Source of the DNA: Eretmocerus hayati
Taxonomy: Eukaryota; Arthropoda; Insecta; Hymenoptera; Aphelinidae
Length of the DNA: 64,000 nt
Assembly (NCBI GenBank): GCA_029851415.1
Contig: CM056744.1
Coordinates: 68,132,172-68,196,171 of the forward strand
Reading direction: 5' to 3'
Positions 54,901 to 64,000 of the stretch are shown here, in pieces (the first letter of the stretch is position 1; the number at the start of each line of letters is the position of its first letter). The notes beneath the pieces are model-generated. The model saw nothing but the letters and a program-made list of their open reading frames with translations. It ran no database searches and was not told the DNA's origin. Both the position numbers and the translations under genes were made by a program.

Positions 54901-57900
54901 AAGCCCTTCTGAGTTTTAGGGTTTATTCCTTCCTCAAGAGAATTTTGGACTGAGCATTCGGGCATTTGCTGGTTAAATTCCCTTCCTATGCTTCAGGGTT
55001 GATTCCTCCCCGGGAACCATTCCGGTCCGAGCATCCGGGCTCTTGCGGATTAGCCTTCCCTAGTTCCTGGGGGTAATTTTTCCGCCAACAGAATCTACTG
55101 TGAAGGCAAGCGGGCACTTGCGGGTCAGTTTGCCTTCCTGGGTTTTGGGGTTGATTTCGGTCCGAGGACCCGTCACTTGCGGGTGAGTTCCCCTTCCTGT
55201 GCTTCAGGGTTGATCTTTCCCCCAGGAGAATTCCGGTCCGAGCAGCTGGGCACTTCCGGGTTACTTTGCCTTCCCTTGTTCCTGGGGGTAATTCCCCCGC
55301 CAAAATAATCTACTGCTAGAGCATACGGGCACTTGCGGGATAGTTTCCCTTCCTGGGTTTTGGGATTCATTTCTTCCCCGGAAGAATTCTGGTTCGAGCA
55401 ACCGTCACTTGCGGGTCAGTTTGCCTTTCTGGGTTTCAGGGTTTATAACTCCCACAAAAGAATTTCAGTTCTAGCATCCGGGCACTTGCGGGTTAGTTTG
55501 CCCTTCTGAGCTTTAGGGTTCATCCCTTCCCCAGAAGAATCTTGGACTGAGCATCCGGGCGTCTGCTGGTTAGTTTGCCTTCAAATGCTTCAGGGTTGAT
55601 TTCTCCCCCAAAAGAATTTCAGTCTGAGCACCCGTAACTCGCGGGTCAGTCGCTTTCCTGGGTTTTAGGGTTTATTCCTTCCCCAGAAGAATTTCTGTGC
55701 TAGCATCCGTGCACTTGCGGGTTAGTTCGCCTTCCTGGCTTCCAGGGTTTATCTCTCCCCCAAAAGAATTTCGGTGCTAGCATCCGTGCACTTGCGGGTT
55801 AGTTTGCCTTCCCTGGTTTCTGAGGGCAATTTTCCCGCCAACAGGATCTACTGCTAGAGCATGCGGGAACTCGCGGGATAGTTCCCCTTCCTGGGTTTTG
55901 GGATTCATTTCTTCCCCGGGAGGATTCCGGTTCGAGCAACCGTCACTTGTGGGTTGGTTTGCCTTCGTGGGTTTCAGGGTTTATTTCTCCCCCAAAAGAA
56001 TTCCAGTGCTAGCATCCGGGCACTTGCGGGTTAGTTCGCCCTTCTGAGTGTTGGGGTTTATTCCTTCCTCAAAAGAATTTTGGACTGAGCATCCGGGCAT
56101 TTGCTGGTTAGTTTGCCTTCCTATGCTTCAGGGTTGATTCCTCCCCGGGAACAATCCCGGTCCGAGCATCCGGGCTCTTGCGGATTAGCCTTCCCTAGTT
56201 CCAGGGGGTCATTTTCCCGCCAACAGAATCTACTGTCAGAGCAAGCGGGCACTTGCGGGTCAGTTTGCCTTCCTGGGTTTTGGGGTTGATTTCTCCCCCA
56301 AAAGGATTTCGGTCCGAGCACCCGTCACTTGCGGGTCAGTTTCTCTTCCTGGGTCTCAGGGTTCATTCCTTGCCCAGAAGAATTTCTGTGCTAGCATCCG
56401 GGCATCTGCGGGTTAATTTGCCTTCTTGGGTCCTAGGGTTTATTCCTCCCCCAAAGGAATTATGGACTGAGCATCCGGGCATTTGCGGGTTAGTTTGCCT
56501 TCCTGTGCTCCAGGGTTGATTTGTCCCTGAAACAATTTCAGTCCGAGCACCCGGTCACTTGCGGGTTAGTTCCCCTTCCCTGGGTTTTGGGGTTGATCCT
56601 CCCCCGAGAGAATTCCGGTCCTAGCAACTTGGCACTTACGGGTTAGTTTGCCTTCCTGTGTTTTGGTGTTGATTGCCCCCTCCCGAAAGGAAATTTCGGT
56701 CCGTAAAGCAGCCGTAACTTGCGGGTCAGTTTGCCTTCCTGGGTTTTAGGGTTTATCTCTACCCCAAAAGAATGACGGTGCTAGCATCCGGGCACTTGCG
56801 GGTTAGTTTCCCTTCCTGTGCTTCAGGGTTGATTCTCCCCCCCCCCCCCCCCCAAAATAATTTCGGTGCTAGCATCCGGGCACTTGCGGGTTAGTTTGCC
56901 TTCCCTGGTTCCTGGGAGCAATTTTCCCGCCAACAAGATCTACCGCTAGAGATGCGGGCACTTGTGGGATAGATCCCCTTCCTGGGTTTTGGGATTCATT
57001 TCTTCCCCGGAAGTATTCCGGTTCGAGCATCCGGGCACTTGCGGGTTAGCCTCCCCTGGTTCCTGGGGGTAATTTTTCCGACATCAGTATCTACTGCCAG
57101 AGCGAGCCGGCACTTGCGTGTCAGTTTGCCTTCCTTGGTTTTGAGGTTGATTTCTCCCCCAAAAGAATTTCGGTCTGAGCAACCGTTACTTGGGGGTCAG
57201 TTTGCCTTCCTGGGTTTTAGGATTTATCTCTTCCCCAAAAGAATTCCGGTGCTAGCATCCGGGCACTTGCGGGTTAGTTTGCCTTACCTGGTTTCTGGGG
57301 GCGATTCTCCCGCCAACAGAATCTACTGCTAGAGCATGCCGGCACTTGCGGGATAGTTTCCCTCCCTGGGTTTTGGGGTTGATTCCTCCCCAGAAAGAAT
57401 TCCGGTCCTTGCTTTCTGGCACTTGCGGGTTCTTTTCCATTCCTGTGCTTCAGGGTTGATTCCTCCCCTGAAAGAATTTCAGTCCGAGTACCCGGGCACT
57501 TGCGGGTTAGTTCCCCTTCCTGTGCTTCATGGTTGATTTCTCCCCCAAAAGAATTTCGGTGCTCGCATCCGGGCACTTGCGGGTTTGTTTGCCTTCCCAG
57601 GTTTCTGGGGGCAATTTTCCCGCCAACAGAATCTACTGCTAGAGCGTGCGGGCACTTGCGGGTTAGTTTCCCTTCCTGTGTTTCGTGGTTGATTCCCCCC
57701 CCCCCCCCCCCCCGCCCCCCGCCGAAAAGAATTTCGGTCCGAGCAACCGTAACATGCGGGTCAAGTCGCCTTCCTGGGTTTATCTCTCCCCCAAAAGAAT
57801 TACGGTGCTAGCATCCGGAGACTTGCGGGTTCGTTTCCCTTCCTGTGCTTCAGGGTTGATTTCTCCCCTGAAAGAATTTCAGTCCGAGCACCCGGGCACT

Positions 57901-60900
57901 TCCGGGTTATATCGCCTTCCTGGGTTTCAGGGTTTATTTCTCCCCCAAAAGAATTTCAGTGCTAGCATCCGGGCCCTTGCGGGTTAGTTTGCCCTTCTGA
58001 GTTTCACGGTTCATTCCTTCCTCAAAAGAATTTTGGAATGAGGATCCGGGCATTTGCTGGTTAGTTTGCCTTCCTATGCTTCAGGGTTGATTCCTCCCCG
58101 GGAACAATTCCGGTCCGAGCATCCGGGCTCTTGCGGACTAGCCTTCCCTAGTTCCTGGGGGTAATTTTTCCGCCAACAGAATCTACTGTCAGAGCAAGCG
58201 GGCACTCGCGGGTCAGTTTGCCTTCCTGGGTTTTGGGGTTGATCTCTCCCCCAAAAGGATTTCGGTCCGAGCACCCGTCACTCGCGGGTCAGTTTGCCTT
58301 CCTGGGTTTTAGGGTTTATTCCTTCCCCAGAAGAATTTCTGTGCTAGCATCCGGGCACTTGCGGGTTGGTTCGCCTTCCTCGCTTTCAGGGTTCATTCCT
58401 TCCCCAGGAGGATTTTGGTCCGAGCATCCGGGCACTTGCTGGTTAGTTTGCCTTCGTGGGTTCTGGGGTTTATTCCTTCCCCTAAAGAATGTCGGACTGA
58501 GCATCCGGGCATTTGAAGGTTAGTCTGCCTTCCTGTGCTTCAGGGTTGATTTCTTCCCTGAAAGAATTTCAGTCCGAGCATCCGGTCACTTGCGGGTTAG
58601 TTCGCCTTCCCTGGATCCTGGGGGTAATCTTTTCGCCAAGTGGATCTACTGCCTGAGTATGCGGGTACTTCCGGGTTAGTTCACCTTCCTGGGTTTTGGG
58701 GTTGATTTCTCTCCCGGAAGAATTTCGGTCGGAGCATCCTGGCTCTCGCGGGTTAGTTCGCAATCCTGTGTTTTGGGGTCGATTCCCCCCCCCCCCCCCT
58801 CCCCAAAAGAATTCCGGTCCGAGCATCCGGGCACTTGCTGGTTGCCCTTCCCTGGTTCCGGGGGATCATTTCTCCGCCAGAAGAATCTACTGCCAGAGCA
58901 TGCGGGCACTTGCAAGTTAGTTTGCCTTCCATGGTTTTAGGGTTTATTTTTTCCACAAAAGATTTTTGGTGCTAGCATCCGGGCACTTGCGGGTTAGTTC
59001 GCCTTCCTATGTTTCAGGGTCGATTTCCCCCCCCCCCCCTCCCCAAGAGAATTCCGGTCCGAGCAACCGTGACTCGCGGGTCAGTTTTCCTTCCTGGGTT
59101 TCAGGGTTTATTCCTCCCCCGAAAGGATTTTGTACTGAGCATCCGGGCATTTGCTGGTTAGTTTGCCTTCCCATGCTTCAGGGTTGATTCCTCCCCGGGA
59201 ACAATTCCGGTCCGAGCATCCGGGCTCTTGAGGACTAGCCTTCCCTAGTTCCTGGGGGTAATTTTTCCGCCAACAGAATCTACTGTCAGAGCAAGTGGGC
59301 ACTCGCGGGTCAGTTTGCCTTCCTGGGTTTTTGGGTTGATCTCTCCCCCAAAAGGATTTCGGTCCGAGCACCCGTCACTTGAGGGTCAGTTTGCCTTCCT
59401 GGGTTTCAGGGTTTATTCCTTCCCCAGAAGAATTCCTGTGCTAGCATCCGGGCACTTGCGGGTTAGTTTGCCTTCCCTGGTTTCTGGGGGCAATTTTCCC
59501 GCCAACAGGATCCACTGCTAGAGCATGCGGTCCCTTGCGGGATCGTTCCCCTTCCTGGGTTTTGTGGTTGATTCCTCCCCCGAAAGAATTCCGGTCCTAG
59601 CATCTTGGCACTTACGGGTTAGTTTGCCTTCCTGTGTTTTGGTGTTGATTCCCCCCCCCCCCCCCCTCCCACAAGGAAATTTCGGTCCGAGCAACCGTCA
59701 CGAGCTGGTCAGTTTGCCTTCCTGGGTTTTAGGGTTTATCTCTACCCCAAGAGAATTCCGGTGCTAGCATCCGGGCACTCGCGGGTTAGTTTCCCTCCCT
59801 GTGTTTCAGGGTTGATTTCTCGTCCAAAGAATTTCGGTGCTAGCATCCGGGCACTTGCGGGTTAGTTTGCCTTCCCTGGTTTCTGGGAGCAATTTTCACG
59901 CCAACAGAATCTATTGCTAGAGCATGCGGGCACTCTCGGGATAGTTTCTTTTCCTGGGTTTTTGGGTTGATTCCTCCCCCGGAAGAATTTCGGTCCGGGC
60001 ATCCTAGCACTCGCGGGTTAGTTCGCCTTCCTGTGTTTTGGGGTCGATTTCCCTCCCGAACAAATTCCAGTCCAAGCAACCGTCACTTGCGGATCAGTTT
60101 ACCCCCCTGGGTTTCAGGGTTTATTTCTCTCCCAAAAGAATTTCAGTGCTAGCATCTGAGCACTTGCGGGTGAATTTGCCTTCCTGAGTTTTAGGGTTTA
60201 TTCCTTACCCAAAAGGATTTTGGACTGAGCATCCGGGCATTCGCTATTCAGTTTGCTTTCCTATGCTCCAGGGGTGATTACTCCCCTGAAACAATTCCGG
60301 TCCGAGCATCCGGGCACTTGCGGGTTAGCCTCCCCTGGTACCTGGGGATAATTTTACCGCCATCAGAATATACTGCCCGAGCAACCGTCACTTGCGGGTC
60401 AGTTTGCCTTCCTGGGTTTTAGGGTTCATCTCTCCCCCAAAAGAATTTCGGTGCTAGCATCCGGGCACTTGCGGGTTAGTCTGCCTTACCTGGTTTCTCG
60501 GGGCAATTCTCTCGCCAACGGAATCTACTGCTAGAGCATGCCGGCACTTGCGGGATTGTTCCCCTTCCTGGGTTTTGGGGTTGGTTCCTCCCCAGAAGGA
60601 AATCCGGTCCTAGCATCCTGGCACTTACGGGTTAGTTTGCATTTCTGTGTTTTGGGGTTGATTCCCCCCCCCCCCCCCCGCCCAAAATATTTCGGTCCGA
60701 GCAACCGTCACTTGCGAGTCAGTTCGCCTTCCTGGGTTCAAGGGTTTATCTCTCCCCCAAAAGAATTACGGTGCTAGCATCCGGGCACTTGAGGGTTAGT
60801 TTCCCTTCCTGTGCTCCAGGGTTGATTCCTCCCCTGAAAGAATTTCAGTCCGGGCACCCGGGCACTTGCGGGTTAGTTTCCCTCCCTGTGCTTCAGGGAT

Positions 60901-63900
60901 GATTTCTCCCCTGGAAAAATTTCAGTCCGAGCACCCGGGCACTTGCGGGTTAATTTGCCTTCCCTGGTTCTCGGGGGTAATTTTGTCGCCACAGAATCTA
61001 CTGCCAGAGTATGCGGGCACTCGCGGGTTATTCCGCCTTCCTGGGTTTCAGGGTTTATTTCTCCCCCAAAAGAATTTCAGTGCTAGCATCCGGGCACTTG
61101 CGGGTTAGTTTGCCCTTCTGAGTTTTAGGGTTTATTCCTCCCCCAAAAGAATCTTGGACTGAGCATCCGGGCATTTGCTGGTTAGTATGCCTTCCTATGC
61201 TTCGGGTTTGATTCCTCCCCGGGAATAATTCCGTTCCGAGCATCCCGGCTTCTCCGGATTAGCCTCCCCTAGTTCCTGGGGGTAATTTCCCCGCCAACAG
61301 AATCTACTGTCAGAGCAAGCGGGCACTCGCGGGTCAGTTTGCCTTTCTGAGTTTTCCGTGTTGATATTTCCCCCAAAAGGATTCCGGTCCGAGCACCCGT
61401 CACTCGCGGGTCAGTTTGCCTTCCTGGGTTTTAGGGTTTATTCCTTCCCCAGAAGAATTTCTGTGCTAGCATCCGGGCACTTACGGGTTAGTTCGCCTTC
61501 CTCGCTTTCAGGGTTCATTCCTTTCCCAGGAGGATTTTGGTCCGAGCATCCGGGCACTTGCTGGTTAGTTTGCCTTCGTGGGTTCTGTGGTTTATTCCTT
61601 CCCCTAAGGAATTTCGGACTGAGCATCCGGGCATTTGAAGGTTAGTTTGCCTTCCTGTGCTTCAGGGTTGATTTCTTCCCTGAAAGAATTCCAGTCCGAG
61701 CATCCGGTCACTTGCGGGTTAGTTCGCCTTCCCTGGATCCTGGGGGTAATCTTTTCGCCAAGAGAATCTACTGCCTGAGTATGCGGGTACTTCCGGGTTA
61801 GTTCACCTTCCTGGGTTTTGGGGTTGATTTCTCTCCCGGAAGAATTTCGGTCGGAGCATCCTGGCTCTCGCGGGTTAGTTCGCAATCCTGTGTTTTGGGG
61901 TCGATTCCCCCCCCCCCCCCCCAAAAGAATTCCGGTCCGAGCATCCGGGCACTTGCTGGTTGCCCTTCCCTGGTTCCGGGGGATCATTTCTCCGCCAGAA
62001 GAATCTACTGCTTGAGCTAGCGGGCACTTGCGGGTCAGTTCGCCTTCCTGGGTTATGAGTTTTATTCCTTCCCCAAGAGAATTTCGGACTGAGCATCCGG
62101 GTATTTGCTGGTTAGTTTGCATTCCTATGCTTGAGGGTTGAATCCTCCCCTGAAAGAATTCCGGTTCTAGCATCCGGGCACTTTCGGGTTAGCCTTCCCT
62201 GGTTCCTGGGGGTAATTTTACGTCAACAGAATCTACTGCCAGAGCATGCGGGCACTTGCAAGTTAGTTTGCCTTCCATGGTTTTAGGGTTTATTCTTTCC
62301 ACAAAAGATTTTTGGTGCTAGCATCCGGGCACTTGCGGGTTAGTTCGCCTTCCTATGTTTCAGGGTCGATTTCTCCCCCCCCCCCTCCCCAAGAGGATTC
62401 CGGTCCGAGCAACCGTGACTCGCGGGTCAGTTTGCCTTCCTGGGTTTCAGGGTTTATTCCTCCCCCGAAAGAATTTTGGACTGAGCATTCGGGCATTTGC
62501 TGGTTAGTTTCCCTTCCTATGCTTCAGGGTTGACATCTCCCCGGAAGCAATTCCGGTCCGAGTATCCGGGCGTTCGCGGATTAGCCTTCCCTAGTTCCTG
62601 GGGAAAATTTTTCCGCCAACAGAATCTACTGTCAGAGCAAGCGGGCACTTGCGGTTCAGTTTGTCTTCCTGGGTTTTGGGGTTGATTTCTCCCCCGAAAG
62701 GATTTCGGTCCAAGCACCCGTCACTTGCGGGTCAGTTCCCTTCCTGGGTTTTAGGGTTCATCCCTCCCCCAGGAGGATTCTGGTCCGAGCATCCGGCCAC
62801 TAGCGGGTTAGTTTGCCTTCTTGGGTTCTAGGGTTTATTCCTTCCCCAAAGGAATTTCGGACTGAGCATCCGGGCATTTGCGGGTTAGTTTGCCTTCCTG
62901 TGCTTCAGGGTTTATATGTCCCTGAAAGAATTTCAGTCCGAGCACCCGGTCACTTGCGGGTTAGTTCTCCTTCCCTGGATCCTGGGGGTAATTTTCCAAC
63001 CAACAGAATCTACTGCCAGAGCATGCAGGCACTTGCGGCCCAGTTTGCCTTCCTGGGTTTCGGGGTTGATTTCTCCCCCAAAAGAATTTCGGTCCGAGCA
63101 TCCGGGCACTTGCGGGTTAGTCTGCCTTCCTAGGTTTTAGGGTTGATTCCTCCCCCAGAAGAATTTCGGTGCTAGCATCCGGGCACTTGCGGGTTAGTTT
63201 GCCTTCCCTGGTTCCTGGGGGTATTTTTTCCGCCAACAGAATCTACTCACAGAGCATGCGGTTACTTGCTGTCCAGTTTGCCCTCCCTGGTTCCTGGGGG
63301 TGAATCTCCCGCCAACAGAATCTACTACCAGAGCATGCGGGCACTTGCGGGTCAGTTTGCCTCTCTGTGATTTGGGGTTGATTTCCCCCGCAGAAGAATT
63401 TCGGTCCGAGCAACCGTCACTTGCGGGTTAGTTTGCCTTACCTGGTTTCTGGGGGCAATTCTCCCGCCAACAGAATCTACTGCTATAGCATGCCGGCACT
63501 TGTGGATTAGTTTTCCCTCCTGTGTTTTGGGGTTGTTCCCCCCCCCCCCCCGCCCAAAAGAATTTCGGTAAAAGCAACCGTCACTTGCGGGTCAGTTCCC
63601 TTCCTGGGTTTTAGGGTTTACTCCTTCCCCAGAAGAATTTCTGTGCTAGCATCCGGGCACTTGTGGGTTACTTTGCCTTCCCTGGTTCCTTGGGGTGATT
63701 TTCCCCCAAAAGAATTTCGGTCCGAGCAGACGGGCACTTGCGGGTTACTTTGCCTTCCCTGGTTCCTTGGGGTGATTTTCCCGCCAACAGAATCTACTCA
63801 AGGAGAATGCGGTTACTTGCGGGTCAGTTTGCCCTCCCTGGTTCCTGGGGGTGATTTTCCCGCCAACAGAATCTACTGTCAGAGCAAGCGGGCACTTGCG

Positions 63901-64000
63901 GTTCAGTTTGTCTTCCTGGGTTTTGGGGTTGATTCCTCCCCCGAAAGGATTTCGGTCCGAGCACCCGTCACTTGCGGGTCAGTTCCCTTCCTGGGTTTTA
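48951..64000. repeat. 77-bp satellite array, mixed subtypes with poly(C) tracts
   Basis: Here classic monomers alternate with a second subtype carrying CGCCAACAGAATCTACTG followed by (C/T)(T/C)AGAGCATGCGGGC, and a third with GTGCTAGCATCCGGGC. The second subtype recurs mostly at spacings near 230 or 385 bp (3 or 5 units). Poly(C) runs of 11-21 bases occur at 49740, 52603, 56837, 57695, 58785, 59027, 59651, 60664, 61907, 62375 and 63538, plus 48730 in the preceding block, all at the same unit phase. The array continues past the window. Confidence 0.93.

Noticed and set aside
41697..64000. Dozens of open frames of 60-190 codons with KLTRKCPDA- or LRVSLPSWVLGL-like repeats
   Set aside because: The 77-bp unit has few stops in any frame and 77 is not a multiple of 3, so three successive units give long spurious frames on both strands. 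No start context, composition or conservation favours one frame.

Overview
This is an arthropod, most likely insect, nuclear genome window made almost entirely of repetitive and virus-derived DNA. The evidence is a Ty3/gypsy-type retroelement with envelope genes, piggyBac and Tc1/mariner-like debris, non-LTR retrotransposon pieces, and more than 21 kb of a 77-bp satellite. I see no intact conventional host gene. The species cannot be read from the sequence.

Region 1 (1 to about 14.4 kb, all on the minus strand) is the most interesting part. It is a densely packed, co-oriented set of about a dozen reading frames. Reading in the coding direction (high to low coordinates) it holds: nine small accessory frames (13,008 to 8,254), gag (8,247-6,697), a zinc-knuckle extension in the -1 frame, a protease with two retropepsin domains, pol (RT, RNase H, a macro-domain-like insert, integrase), a baculovirus-F/errantivirus-type env, and the start of a second, unrelated glycoprotein gene of the chuvirus type that runs off the window. 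Seven accessory frames fall into two paralogous families: 'A', Cys-rich and probably zinc-binding, with four members; and 'B', with three members plus a half copy, sharing a CPFL-x-PFP-type signature. An Arg-rich, Met-less frame and small gaps complete the set. The whole looks like one endogenous retrovirus-like element at least 13 kb long, much larger than ordinary gypsy elements. Several junctions are single in-frame stops or -1 shifts, and both env-type genes have a good 3' splice site just before their ATG.

Region 2 (14.2-19.9 kb) is an accessory/transposon mosaic: a 44-bp tandem repeat, two small plus-strand frames of unknown origin, three copies of a 20-bp palindrome, a 366-bp-arm foldback element, a decayed piggyBac transposase and a LINE reverse-transcriptase tail.

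Region 3 (19.87-43.04 kb) is a giant inverted repeat. Arms of about 8.5 kb are nearly identical (mirror positions sum to 62,987, or 62,910 near the outer end because of one extra 77-bp monomer in the left arm). The 6.1-kb spacer holds a decayed LINE ORF1, (GA)n tracts and a broken gag. Each arm holds satellite blocks, a LINE endonuclease scrap, a motif-rich noncoding stretch and a frameshifted gag next to a likely LTR end.

Region 4 (41.9-64.0 kb) is a continuous array of the 77-bp satellite. It includes a 2,005-bp higher-order duplication (43.0-47.0 kb) and, further right, alternating monomer subtypes with poly(C) expansions at one fixed phase. The many open frames in it are by-products of a stop-poor 77-bp unit, not genes.
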